NCBI RefSeq assembly: GCF_026104355.1
Contig: NZ_CP110535.1
Location: forward strand, 4,774,001-4,838,000
Direction of reading: 5' to 3'
From: Halomonas sp. BDJS001
GTDB taxonomy: Bacteria > Pseudomonadota > Gammaproteobacteria > Pseudomonadales > Halomonadaceae
Length of the DNA stretch: 64,000 bases
Part shown: piece after piece, positions 24,942 through 33,603 of the stretch
Position numbering within the stretch: the stretch's first letter is position 1
How the letters are laid out: every line of letters starts with the position of its first letter
Program-made: the position numbers and the translations under genes
Notes under the pieces: generated by a model
Told to the model about the DNA's origin: nothing
The model's input: the letters and a program-made list of their open reading frames with translations, nothing else
Database searches by the model: none

Positions 24942-25883
24942 ATGAGTCAGAAAATCAAGGTCGCCATCATCGGATCCGGCAACATCGGCACCGACCTGAT
25001 GATCAAGATCCTCCGCCACGGCCAGTTCTTGGAGATGGGGGCAATGGTCGGCATCGACCCGGCCAGCGACGGCCTGGCGCGCGCCGAGGCATTCGGCGTG
25101 CCCACCACTGACGGAGGCATCGAAGGCCTGCTGTCCATGGACAACATCGATGCCATCAAGATCGCCTTCGACGCCACCTCCGCTGGCGCCCATAAGCTAC
25201 ACAGCGAGCTGCTAAAGGCCCGAGGCATCAAGGTGATCGACCTGACTCCGGCGGCCATTGGCCCCTATGTAATACCGGCCATCAATCTGGACGAGCACCT
25301 GGATGCCCCTAACATCAACATGGTCACCTGTGGTGGTCAGGCCACCATTCCCCTGGTCGCCTCCGTCTCCCGGGTTGCCCGTGTGCACTACGCCGAGATC
25401 GTCGCATCCATGTCCAGCCGCTCCGCCGGGCCTGGCACCCGAGCCAATATCGACGAGTTCACCGAGACCACCTCGAAAGCGATCGAAGTGTGCGGCGGGG
25501 CCGAGCGTGGCAAGGCGATCATCATCCTTAACCCCGCCGAGCCGCCGATGTTGATGCGCGACTCCATATTCGTGCTCTCCGAGCTCGCAGACGAAGCCAC
25601 TATCAAGGCCTCCATCGAGCAGATGGTCACTACCGTGCAGCGGTATGTCCCCGGCTATCGCCTCAAGCAACAGGTACAGTTCGAGGTGATTCCTACCGAG
25701 TCTCCGCTCAATGTACCAGGCATCGGTAAGGTCAGCGGCCTCAAGACCTCGATCTATCTCGAAGTCGAAGGGGCCGCCCACTACTTGCCCGCCTACGCTG
25801 GCAACCTGGATATCATGACCTCCGCCGCCAAAGCCTGCGCTGAGCATCTAGCCGAGACCCGTCTGCTGGCTACCACCGCCTGA
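24942..25883 (+). CDS. dmpF: Acetaldehyde dehydrogenase (acylating)
   Basis: This 313-residue enzyme oxidises acetaldehyde to acetyl-CoA with NAD+ and CoA. The N-terminal Rossmann motif is VAIIGSGNIGTDLMIK. The catalytic cysteine sits in NMVTCGGQATIPLV, and SSRSAGPGTRANIDEFTETT is a family signature. The start at 24942 follows a GAGGT site; an in-frame start at 24885 would overlap the tautomerase gene by 47 bases and is unlikely. The aldolase gene follows 11 bases later, as expected for the DmpFG complex in which acetaldehyde is channelled between the two subunits. Confidence 0.93.
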   Translation: MSQKIKVAIIGSGNIGTDLMIKILRHGQFLEMGAMVGIDPASDGLARAEAFGVPTTDGGIEGLLSMDNIDAIKIAFDATSAGAHKLHSELLKARGIKVIDLTPAAIGPYVIPAINLDEHLDAPNINMVTCGGQATIPLVASVSRVARVHYAEIVASMSSRSAGPGTRANIDEFTETTSKAIEVCGGAERGKAIIILNPAEPPMLMRDSIFVLSELADEATIKASIEQMVTTVQRYVPGYRLKQQVQFEVIPTESPLNVPGIGKVSGLKTSIYLEVEGAAHYLPAYAGNLDIMTSAAKACAEHLAETRLLATTA

Positions 25884-25894
25884 GGAGAGCACCT

Positions 25895-26902
25895 ATGAGC
25901 AAGAAACTTTACATCTCCGACGTTACCCTGCGTGACGGCAGCCACGCTGTGCGCCACCAGTACAGTCTCGACGATGCCCGGCGCATCGCCCGTGCGCTTG
26001 ACACGGCACGGGTCGACTCAATCGAAGTCGCCCATGGTGATGGTCTGCAGGGCTCTAGCTTCAACTACGGTTTTGGCGCACACACCGACCTTGAATGGAT
26101 CGAAGCAGTGGCTGAGGTGGTTGATCACGCAATGATTACCACGCTACTGCTGCCAGGGATAGGCACGGTGCACGACCTGGACGCCGCCTACGCCGCCGGA
26201 GCCCGGGGAGCTCGAATAGCCACTCACTGCACGGAAGCAGATGTCTCACGCCAGCATATCGAGCATGCTCGCAAACTGGGTATGGACACGGTGGGGTTTC
26301 TGATGATGAGCCATATGCAGCCCCCCCAAGGGTTGGCCGAGCAGGCCAAACTGATGGAGAGCTACGGGGCCCAAACTATTTACGTAGTGGACTCCGGTGG
26401 TGCGCTGACCATGGATGGAGTACGCGATCGTGTGCGGGCCCTAAAGGATTCGCTAGACCCATCGACCCAAACAGGTATTCATGCTCACCACAATTTGAGC
26501 TTGGGCGTAGCCAACTCCATCGTCGCCGTGGAGGAGGGCTGCGACCGGGTAGATGCCAGCCTGGCCGGCATGGGTGCCGGTGCTGGCAATGCGCCGATTG
26601 AAGTGTTCATCGCCACTGCCGACCGCCTGGGCTGGGAGCACGGCTGCGATCTCTACACCTTGATGGACGCCGCCGACGACATCGTGCGCCCCCTTCAGGA
26701 TCGGCCGGTGCGCGTCGACCGAGAGACTCTGGCACTGGGCTATGCTGGCGTCTATTCCAGCTTCCTGCGCCACGCCGAGGTAGCCGCGGCGCGCTACGGC
26801 CTAAAAACCGTGGACATCCTGGTGGAGCTGGGACGGCGCAAGATGGTTGGTGGGCAGGAAGACATGATCGTCGACGTAGCATTGGACATGTCCCGTCAAT
26901 AA
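25895..26902 (+). CDS. dmpG: 4-hydroxy-2-oxovalerate aldolase
   Basis: This 335-residue class II aldolase splits 4-hydroxy-2-oxovalerate into pyruvate and acetaldehyde. The metal and substrate residues are in VTLRDGSHAVRHQY and in the HxH motif of GIHAHHNLSLGVANS, with a C-terminal communication domain that binds DmpF. The length is normal. It completes the lower meta pathway from hydroxypentadienoate to pyruvate and acetyl-CoA. The extradiol dioxygenase gene follows 64 bases later with its own strong ribosome site. Confidence 0.93.
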   Translation: MSKKLYISDVTLRDGSHAVRHQYSLDDARRIARALDTARVDSIEVAHGDGLQGSSFNYGFGAHTDLEWIEAVAEVVDHAMITTLLLPGIGTVHDLDAAYAAGARGARIATHCTEADVSRQHIEHARKLGMDTVGFLMMSHMQPPQGLAEQAKLMESYGAQTIYVVDSGGALTMDGVRDRVRALKDSLDPSTQTGIHAHHNLSLGVANSIVAVEEGCDRVDASLAGMGAGAGNAPIEVFIATADRLGWEHGCDLYTLMDAADDIVRPLQDRPVRVDRETLALGYAGVYSSFLRHAEVAAARYGLKTVDILVELGRRKMVGGQEDMIVDVALDMSRQ

Positions 26903-26966
26903 TTGCCCGGCAAGTTTGCTAACAATAATAAGACGAATGACCTACCACATTACAGGAGGAGAAGAG

Positions 26967-27923
26967 ATGCGCTATCAGGAACCCATCCACGATGTCGCCA
27001 AGCTGGGCCACGCCGAACTGCTCACCCCAAAGTTTGACGAAAGCCTGCACTTTTTCACCGAGGTCTACGGCCTCGATTTGGTTGCCACCGAAGGCGACAG
27101 CGCCTACCTGCGCGCTTGGGGCGACCATGACCTCACCACACTGAAGCTCACCGCCTCCCCTCAAGCCGGGCTCGGTCACGTGGGCTGGAGAGCCATGAGC
27201 CCACAAGCCCTGGAGCGCCGTGTCGCCGCCCTGGAGGCCCAAGGCATTCAGGGGCGCTGGATTGATGGTGACGTGGGCCACGGTAAGGCTTATCGCTTCA
27301 ACGGCGTCGGCGGCCATGAGATGGAACTCTACTTCGAGTCCGAGAAGTACCAGGCCCCGGAGGAGAAACGCTCTTATCTGCCCAATCAGCCCCAAAAATT
27401 TCACGGCCGTGGAGTGGCCGTGGCCCACATCGACCACATCAATTTGCTTGCCCAAGACGTGGTCGAGATGCGTAGCTTCGCCGCCGAAACCATGGGTTTC
27501 AAGCTGCGTGAGCACTTGATTCCGGGGGGCCAGGGCGAGGAGGTGGGCGCCTGGATGAGCCTGATGAACAAGGCCCACGACCTGGCGATCACCAAGGAAC
27601 CCGCGGCAGGTGTTAGCGGCCGTCTTCATCACTTGGCCTACATGGCCGAAAATCGCGAAGACGTACTACGCGCCGCCGAGATATTCATGGAGAACGATGT
27701 TTTCATTGAGTTCGGGCCGGCCAAGCACTCACGCACGCAGGGCTTCTTTCTCTATGTCTACGAGCCGGGCGGTAACCGCATCGAGGTGTTTTCCGGTGGT
27801 TTCCATATCTTCGAACCGGACTGGAAACCAGTCACCTGGGGAACCGAAACGAAAGGTCGCTCCACCGCTTGGGGGCTGGAGTGCCCGCCAAGCTTCCATC
27901 AGCATGCTACGCCACCGCTCTGA
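26967..27923 (+). CDS. Type I extradiol ring-cleavage dioxygenase (catechol 2,3-dioxygenase-like)
   Basis: This 318-residue two-domain VOC-fold enzyme has the iron ligands in the C-terminal domain: His in VAHIDHINLLAQD, His in GRLHHLAYMAE and Glu in GGNRIEVFSGG. The catalytic tyrosine is in FFLYVYEPGGNR. It opens a catechol-type ring next to the hydroxyls. The start at 26967 follows AGGAGGAGAAG. It resembles the bacillus-type catechol 2,3-dioxygenases, the group that also includes a protocatechuate 2,3-dioxygenase. Given the adjacent dehydroshikimate dehydratase, protocatechuate is a plausible substrate, but catechol cannot be excluded from the sequence. Confidence 0.88.
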   Translation: MRYQEPIHDVAKLGHAELLTPKFDESLHFFTEVYGLDLVATEGDSAYLRAWGDHDLTTLKLTASPQAGLGHVGWRAMSPQALERRVAALEAQGIQGRWIDGDVGHGKAYRFNGVGGHEMELYFESEKYQAPEEKRSYLPNQPQKFHGRGVAVAHIDHINLLAQDVVEMRSFAAETMGFKLREHLIPGGQGEEVGAWMSLMNKAHDLAITKEPAAGVSGRLHHLAYMAENREDVLRAAEIFMENDVFIEFGPAKHSRTQGFFLYVYEPGGNRIEVFSGGFHIFEPDWKPVTWGTETKGRSTAWGLECPPSFHQHATPPL

Positions 27924-28015
27924 AGTGCATCCTCGTCCCCAAAAGGCATCTCGTTAAAGACCGGTGGCTAGGTACGGTATAGTGAACGTAATTTTTGTTC
28001 TATCGGAGCATCATC

Positions 28016-28759
28016 ATGCCAGTGACGTCGGAGTTTCATATGGTGAACAGCATGACAGAGCCAGAGGAAGGAGTAACCCTGGCCACCTCATTAGTTCAAC
28101 GACTGCGTGGTGCCATACTGAGTGGTGAACTTCCTCCGGGTGACAAACTGCGACTGGATGCTCTGCGTAAAAAGTTGAACCTGTCGATCAGCCGGAGCCC
28201 GCTGCGTGAGGCGTTGTCGCGCCTGGGTGCCGAGGGTCTGGTACTGATTGAGGACAAGCGTGGTTATCGAGTCATGCCGGTGTCTGAGAAGAACCTTGAA
28301 GAGATCGCCAAGTTGCGCATCCATTTTGAAGGACTGGCACTGCGCGAGGCGATCAACAAGGGCGACCGCCGCTGGGAGGCAGGCATCATAGCCGCCCAGT
28401 ACGAGCTGGATAGCATCAAGCGCACCGATGGCATGACCTTAGACCAGCAGGAGGTATGGGAGGAGGCCCATCGTCAATTCCACCTCAAGCTGCTCGCAGC
28501 TTGTGACATGCCTCTGCTAATCAACTACTGCCGAACGCTTCACGACCTTAACGACCGCTACCGCCGCCTCTACCTCAAGAAAAATCCTTTCGACCGGGAT
28601 ACGCGCAGCGAACACGCGGCAATCGTAGAGGCCACCCTGGAACGCAATGCCGATCTAGCCTGTGTCTTGCTGGCCCAGCATACTCAGCGCACCACGGATA
28701 ACATTCGCACCATGCTGGCCCGGCAGCGAGACGAAGAGCTCAACGTACAGCCGGACTGA
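28016..28759 (+). CDS. GntR family regulator (FCD domain)
   Basis: This 247-residue regulator has a winged helix-turn-helix at about residues 25-90 (GDKLRLDALRKKLNLSISRSPLREALSRL, then GLVLIEDKRGYRVMPV). A helical FCD effector domain follows, with HRQFHLKLLAAC and a later SEHAAIVEATL that supply metal-binding histidines. The ATG at 28016 follows a GGAG seven bases upstream. It lies between the meta-cleavage genes and quiC on the same strand and probably controls the island through the palindromes at 22395 and 22622. The inducer is unknown. Confidence 0.87.
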   Translation: MPVTSEFHMVNSMTEPEEGVTLATSLVQRLRGAILSGELPPGDKLRLDALRKKLNLSISRSPLREALSRLGAEGLVLIEDKRGYRVMPVSEKNLEEIAKLRIHFEGLALREAINKGDRRWEAGIIAAQYELDSIKRTDGMTLDQQEVWEEAHRQFHLKLLAACDMPLLINYCRTLHDLNDRYRRLYLKKNPFDRDTRSEHAAIVEATLERNADLACVLLAQHTQRTTDNIRTMLARQRDEELNVQPD

Positions 28760-28839
28760 GCCTCTACCACCAGGCGGCACTCTCTGTAACCAACACCCAC
28801 GATGCGGACGGGCTTTAGCCCGCCTGCAGGGAGATCCTC

Positions 28840-30615
28840 ATGCGCCACTCCATCGCCACACTATCCCTCTCAGGTACGCTGCCGGAAAAACTCCAGGCCA
28901 TCGCCGCCGCAGGCTTCGACGGCTTTGAGTTGTTCGAGAACGACCTACTAGGCTTCCCTGGCCGTCCCGCCGAGATCCGCCAAATGGCCGAAGATCTGGG
29001 TCTGACGATCGAAATCTTCCAGCCTTTTCGTGACTTCGAGGGTGTCAGCCCCGAGCAGTTGGAGCGCAATCTGGTGCGCGTCGAGCACAAGTTTGACCTG
29101 ATGGAACAGCTCGGAGTGGAACTAATGTTGGTCTGCTCCAACGCCCAGCCCGGCGTCTCCGGTGACCCGGCGGTGGTGAGCGAGCAGCTCCACTGCCTGG
29201 CCGAGCGGGCCGCCTCCAGAGGGCTACGGGTGGGCTTCGAGGCACTCTCCTGGGGCAGTGCTATCGACCGCTTCAGCCAAGCCTGGGCCGCCATCAAGGA
29301 CGCTGATCACCCCAACCTCGGGTTGATCCTCGACAGCTACCACAGCCTGGCTCTGGACGACGACATCACCCCCATCGCCAAGCTGCCCGGAGAGAAAATT
29401 TTCTTTCTACAGCTTTCTGACGCACCGCGGGAAAGTACCCGCCCCCCCTGGTACAGCCGCGCGCGGCGCTCCTTTCCCGGCCTCGGTGAATACGACATAA
29501 CCGGATTTGTCGCTGCGGTGCTCAAGGCTGGCTACAGTGGCCCGCTGTCACTGGAGATGTTCAACGATGAATTCCGCGCCGCTCCGTCTGGCCCCACTGC
29601 CCGGGCCGCTCGCCAGTCGCTGCTGTGGTTAGAGGAGCGACTGCAGGCCGACGCCCAGGTGCCGAATAAGACCGGGCGTCCGCTGTTTCAACCGCCAGAG
29701 CCCCCTTCCCTTAGCGGTTTCGCCAGACTCGAACTCGCCGTACCACCGGTTCATTTAAAGGCCGTTGAAACCTTATTCGGCATCCTGGGCTTAGCCGAGG
29801 CAAGCCTGCATCGCCAAGCCCCCATCACCCGTTTCGCCGGAAAGGGGTTCTATGTCTACCTGCATGAGACGCACGACGCAGAGGCCGTCACGGTGCAGGT
29901 GCTGGGCCTCGACTGCGCCAGCCCCCAGCACCTGCTAATGCGCCTGGAAGACTTCGGTCAGGCTACTCGGGGTGACGATGCCGGGGGCGGGTACCTATTG
30001 ACGACCCCCGCAGGCATTGTATTGCGCTTTGGCCCAGAAACCAGCACTGAGGGGCGCTTCGAATCCGCCCCACGCCCAATGAGTTCGGACTGTCGGCTGA
30101 GCGGGGCAGCCTTTGCCTTGCCCCGTAGCCTGCTGGAGAGTGAATCCGGCATCTGGCGCCACCTGCTGGGCCTGCCCACGGCAAGCTCGTGCGTGCGTCA
30201 CGAGCCCCGGGGAGTAGTCAATCGTCGCTGCTGGCACGCCGCCGCCGGAGAGGTGGAGATCGCTCTGGAGACGTCGACCCATGCTGACACATCGACCGGT
30301 CGCGCCCTGATACCCTCGGCGGATCTCGCAGAGCAGGGCACTTGCGTGGCACTGCGCCTGGAGGTTGACGATGTGGTAGCCACCTCCCAGCGCCTAAGGG
30401 CGGCAGGAGTGGCTACGGAACAGACGTCCGCCAACTACTACCACGACCTAGCGGCTCACCAGGCTTTGCCCGAATGGGAACGGAGCCTGTTCGAAGAGCA
30501 TGGCCTTCGATACGAGCGCTGCGGGGATCGTCACTATACATTCTTGCGGCTGGCCATTCCCGGCAATGACCACCTCATGCTTGAAATCGGTGAATACCGC
30601 GCCTTCAACGCTTGA
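28840..30615 (+). CDS. quiC: 3-dehydroshikimate dehydratase, two-domain (QuiC type), copy 1
   Basis: This 591-residue protein turns 3-dehydroshikimate into protocatechuate. Residues 1-280 form a xylose-isomerase-like TIM barrel with the four metal ligands visible: Glu in GFEALSWG, Asp in LILDSYHS, Gln in FFLQLSDAP and Glu in LSLEMFND. The C-terminal half is a 4-hydroxyphenylpyruvate-dioxygenase-like VOC domain. Compared with copy 2 (44896-46767), the two histidine positions of the iron site are replaced (RLSGAAFAL for DIDHISVAL, GTCVAL for VHHVAL) and only the last Glu remains. This half therefore looks non-catalytic. GGGAG precedes the start. The gene leads a set with aroQ, a dehydrogenase and an AEC carrier. 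Confidence 0.9.
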   Translation: MRHSIATLSLSGTLPEKLQAIAAAGFDGFELFENDLLGFPGRPAEIRQMAEDLGLTIEIFQPFRDFEGVSPEQLERNLVRVEHKFDLMEQLGVELMLVCSNAQPGVSGDPAVVSEQLHCLAERAASRGLRVGFEALSWGSAIDRFSQAWAAIKDADHPNLGLILDSYHSLALDDDITPIAKLPGEKIFFLQLSDAPRESTRPPWYSRARRSFPGLGEYDITGFVAAVLKAGYSGPLSLEMFNDEFRAAPSGPTARAARQSLLWLEERLQADAQVPNKTGRPLFQPPEPPSLSGFARLELAVPPVHLKAVETLFGILGLAEASLHRQAPITRFAGKGFYVYLHETHDAEAVTVQVLGLDCASPQHLLMRLEDFGQATRGDDAGGGYLLTTPAGIVLRFGPETSTEGRFESAPRPMSSDCRLSGAAFALPRSLLESESGIWRHLLGLPTASSCVRHEPRGVVNRRCWHAAAGEVEIALETSTHADTSTGRALIPSADLAEQGTCVALRLEVDDVVATSQRLRAAGVATEQTSANYYHDLAAHQALPEWERSLFEEHGLRYERCGDRHYTFLRLAIPGNDHLMLEIGEYRAFNA

Positions 30616-30647
30616 AGACATACCATTTTTCTAATCAGGAGATACGC

Positions 30648-31094
30648 ATGACTGACACTCTACTGATCCTCAACGGTCCAAATATCAACATGCTCGGTAC
30701 CCGCCAGCCAGAGCTCTATGGCCACGAAACGTTGGCTGACGTAGGTGCTCTCTGCCAGCGTCAAGGCGAGGCCTGTGGTTTGTCTATCGACTTCCGCCAA
30801 ACTAACCATGAAGGCGAATTGATCGACTGGCTGCATCAAGCCCGAGGCCAGGTGGCTGGCGTAGTGCTCAACCCGGCAGCCTGGACACATACCTCAGTGG
30901 CTATCCGCGATGCCATCCTGGCCTCCGAGCTGCCGATTATCGAGGTGCACATCTCCAATGTGCACAAGCGTGAACCCTTCCGCCACCACTCCTACGTTTC
31001 CGACGTGGCCGTCGGGGTGATCTGTGGGCTGGGCACCCACGGCTATGCGCTTGCCATCGAGTACTTCGCCAAGCGACTGCAGGAGATCGCCTAA
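30648..31094 (+). CDS. aroQ: Type II 3-dehydroquinate dehydratase
   Basis: This 148-residue dodecameric-type dehydroquinase interconverts 3-dehydroquinate and 3-dehydroshikimate. The N-terminal LNGPNINMLGTRQPELYG carries the active-site Asn, Arg and Tyr. NPAAWTHTSVAIRDA and EVHISNVHKREPFRHHSY carry the substrate loop and catalytic His. The ATG at 30648 has AGGAGA upstream; a longer frame from 30612 overlaps quiC and is rejected. Placed between quiC and the quinate/shikimate dehydrogenase gene, it serves quinate catabolism (the QuiB role) rather than aromatic biosynthesis. The next gene starts on its last base. Confidence 0.93.
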   Translation: MTDTLLILNGPNINMLGTRQPELYGHETLADVGALCQRQGEACGLSIDFRQTNHEGELIDWLHQARGQVAGVVLNPAAWTHTSVAIRDAILASELPIIEVHISNVHKREPFRHHSYVSDVAVGVICGLGTHGYALAIEYFAKRLQEIA

Positions 31095-31963
31095 TGAGCG
31101 CTATCAACGGCCGTTCCATACTGGTGGGCCTTATCGGCGCAGGCATCCAACAATCCAAGACACCCGACCTGCACATGGAAGAGGGCCGCCGCCAAGGGCT
31201 GGCCTATGTCTACAAGCTAATCGACCTTGACTCCTTGAGGCTTAAGGCTGAGGCACTACCAGAGATACTGCATGCCGTGCGCCTGAGCGCCTTCGACGGC
31301 CTCAATATTACCTTCCCCTGCAAGCAAACAATCCTTCCCTATCTCGACGAGCTCTCGAACGAAGCGAGCGCCATCGGCGCGGTAAATACTGTGGTCATCC
31401 GGGGGGAAAAGCTGATCGGCCACAACACCGACTGCACCGGCTTCGGGGAAGCCTTCCAGCGCAACCTGGGCCAGCAACCACGCCGACGGGTCGTACAAAC
31501 GGGGGCTGGCGGTGCCGGAGCCGCCGTCGCCAATGCCTTGCTGGAGCAGGGTGTCGAGACTCTGGTGATATTCGATACCGATGCTCGTAAGGCAAGCGAG
31601 TTGATTGTCTCCCTTGAGAGGCGTTTTGGCGTGGGGCGAGCTCGTCTCGGCGAAGACCTGACCACCGAAATGCACACCGCTGATGGCCTGGTTAACGCCA
31701 CGCCAGTGGGCATGGCCAAGCTACCCGGCATGCCGGTTCCTGAAGCCCTGCTGCGTGCTGACCTCTGGGTTGCCGACATAATTTACTTTCCGATGCAGAC
31801 CGAGCTGCTGCGCAAAGCCAGTGCGTTGGGCTGCACCACCATGGACGGCACCAACATGGCGTTGTTTCAGGCGGTTAAGGCCTTTGAACTGATTAGCGGC
31901 AGAACCGCCGACGTCGCCCGCATGGCGGCGCATTTTCAGCAGCTCGCCGCACCGGAAGACTAA
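31094..31963 (+). CDS. Quinate/shikimate dehydrogenase (AroE superfamily)
   Basis: This 289-residue protein has the N-terminal substrate domain opening GLIGAGIQQSKTPDLHMEEGRRQGL, which marks the catabolic quinate/shikimate branch rather than biosynthetic AroE. The catalytic Lys is in NITFPCKQTI and the Asp in HNTDCTGFG. The nucleotide domain has the QTGAGGAGAAVANALL glycine loop. It would oxidise quinate or shikimate with NAD(P)+ to 3-dehydroquinate or 3-dehydroshikimate. The start overlaps the aroQ stop by one base (TAATG). A second, diverged dehydrogenase is at 46764-47642. Which of the two prefers quinate cannot be told from sequence. Confidence 0.9.
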   Translation: MSAINGRSILVGLIGAGIQQSKTPDLHMEEGRRQGLAYVYKLIDLDSLRLKAEALPEILHAVRLSAFDGLNITFPCKQTILPYLDELSNEASAIGAVNTVVIRGEKLIGHNTDCTGFGEAFQRNLGQQPRRRVVQTGAGGAGAAVANALLEQGVETLVIFDTDARKASELIVSLERRFGVGRARLGEDLTTEMHTADGLVNATPVGMAKLPGMPVPEALLRADLWVADIIYFPMQTELLRKASALGCTTMDGTNMALFQAVKAFELISGRTADVARMAAHFQQLAAPED

Positions 31964-31996
31964 TGCCTCAACCTGCTGCTACTACAAGGAGCGCCC

Positions 31997-32947
31997 ATGC
32001 TGGAGATTTTTGGCATTACCTCTCCCCTGTTCATGCTGGTCGGGCTGGGCTACCTGTCCAAAGCGAGAGGCCTCATCGACCGGGCACAGGTTCAGGGCAT
32101 CGGCACTTTTGTGATCCAGTTTGCCATCCCGGCGCTGATCCTGCGCGCCCTAGCTCAGCGTCCCCTGGGAGAGGTTTTTTCCCTCTACTACTTTCTAGCC
32201 GTTGGCCTTGGCTCGCTGGTGCTGTTCGTCGCCGCTATCTGGGTGGCTCGCCGTTGGCGGCGCAAATCCCTAGCGGACAGTGCCCTTTATGCCCTAGGCA
32301 TGTCGGTGGCCAATAGTGGCTTCATCGGCTATCCGGTGGCGGCGATGGTACTGGGTTCGCCTGCCGTGGTGGCCTTGGCGCTGAACATGATCATTGAGAA
32401 CCTGTTAATGATCCCTCTCGCCCTAGCGCTCGCCGAGGCCGGTTCCCAATCAGGCACCCGGCCATTAACGATTCTCAGGCAAACCGCTATGCGGCTTGCA
32501 CTCAATCCGATAATCCTCGCCATTTTAATAGGCACCAGCCTTTCGGCAAGCGGTGCCGGTTTGCCGCTGATAATTTACCGGGTGGTCGATTTGCTGGCCC
32601 AAGTCGCTGCCCCCATGGCTCTGTTCGTGATCGGAGGCAACTTGCACGGTCTCAAGGCTAATGGCATGACAGCCGACATCAGTCAGGTGGTGATCGGCAA
32701 GCTAATCCTTCACCCGCTTCTAATCCTAACGATGTTTATGCTGTTACCTGCGGTCGACCCGCCTCTGGTAACTGCTGCCGTGCTCATCGCCTGCGCCCCT
32801 ATGCTTAGTATCTACCCTATCTTCGGCCAACGCTTCGGCCAGGAAGGCCTCACCGCAGCTACTTTGCTGGCGGCCACCCTTGTTTCCTTTTTCACCCTCA
32901 GCTTAGCAATTTGGTTAATGCAGCACAGTCAATACTTTGTAGGTTAA
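31997..32947 (+). CDS. AEC family transporter, copy 1
   Basis: This 316-residue membrane protein has about ten hydrophobic helices in two five-helix halves, the auxin-efflux-carrier (AEC) fold. Conserved glycine and asparagine positions are seen in SVANSGFIGYPVAAMVLGSPA in the first half and in MLSIYPIFGQRFGQEGL in the second. AAGGAG lies just before the ATG. It is the last gene of the quiC set, converging with pcaG only seven bases away. It is closely related to the carrier at 59502-60452. Family members move carboxylates, so uptake or export of quinate, shikimate or protocatechuate is possible. Confidence 0.88.
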   Translation: MLEIFGITSPLFMLVGLGYLSKARGLIDRAQVQGIGTFVIQFAIPALILRALAQRPLGEVFSLYYFLAVGLGSLVLFVAAIWVARRWRRKSLADSALYALGMSVANSGFIGYPVAAMVLGSPAVVALALNMIIENLLMIPLALALAEAGSQSGTRPLTILRQTAMRLALNPIILAILIGTSLSASGAGLPLIIYRVVDLLAQVAAPMALFVIGGNLHGLKANGMTADISQVVIGKLILHPLLILTMFMLLPAVDPPLVTAAVLIACAPMLSIYPIFGQRFGQEGLTAATLLAATLVSFFTLSLAIWLMQHSQYFVG

Positions 32948-32954
32948 CAGGCGA

Positions 32955-33590
32955 TCAAAAATCAAAAAATACCGTTTCGCCCTCCCCCTGCAAGCGGATA
33001 TCCAATCGATAGCGCACCTTGCCGTCGGCCTCTTCGCGTTTGGCGATGAGCGTTTGGCGGCGCGCAGGTGACTCAATGCGCGAGAGCACCGGGCACTGGG
33101 CGTTGGCTTCGGCCTCGTCGTCGAAATAAAGCCGCGTTTGCAGGTGAATATTCACTCCACGGGCAAACAGGGTGAGGTTGATATGCGGCGCCATTAGCTG
33201 GCCGCTGGGGTGCTTGACCGCCCCCGGCTTGATGGTGGTCAGCGACCACTCGCTGCCGCGATCAAACGTTGTGGCGGTGCGCCCAAAGCTGTTGAACGGT
33301 TTTTTAAGGTCGTAATCGACCTGATAGTCGCCGTTGGCATCGGCTTGCCACGCCTCAATAAAGGCATCACGCACCAGATCGCCGTTGCCGTCGATCACGG
33401 TACCTACCACTTCGATGTGTTCACCCTTGGCATCGGGCTTGGCCATCTCATTCCAGATCTCTTCATCGCGCACGGGGTTACCCGCAGCGGCAAGCGCAAG
33501 CCCGATATGCACATAGGGGCCAGCGGTTTGCGAGGCGGTTTCACGTAGCATCAGGTCGCTGGTCGGCTGGCTGTTAGGCTGATTCATCAT
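32955..33590 (-). CDS. pcaG: Protocatechuate 3,4-dioxygenase alpha subunit
   Basis: This 211-residue alpha subunit of the intradiol dioxygenase has the family sequences TAGPYVHIGLAL, VVGTVIDGNGDLVRDAFIEAWQADANGDY and GQLMAPHINLTLFARGVNIHLQTRLYF. It lacks the iron ligands, which are on PcaH, as normal for PcaG. With PcaH it cleaves protocatechuate to 3-carboxy-cis,cis-muconate. It lies 13 bases after pcaH on the same strand. A decayed copy of its 3' region lies at 19126-19378. An alternative start codon at 33587 differs by one residue. Confidence 0.95.
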   Translation of the reverse strand: MMNQPNSQPTSDLMLRETASQTAGPYVHIGLALAAAGNPVRDEEIWNEMAKPDAKGEHIEVVGTVIDGNGDLVRDAFIEAWQADANGDYQVDYDLKKPFNSFGRTATTFDRGSEWSLTTIKPGAVKHPSGQLMAPHINLTLFARGVNIHLQTRLYFDDEAEANAQCPVLSRIESPARRQTLIAKREEADGKVRYRLDIRLQGEGETVFFDF

Positions 33591-33603
33591 CTATCCCCTG
33601 CCC

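Noticed and set aside
28808..28823. Hairpin CGGGCT-TT-AGCCCG between gntR and quiC copy 1
   Set aside because: The stem is short with no T-run and lies next to the quiC ribosome site; there is too little to call a terminator or riboswitch.
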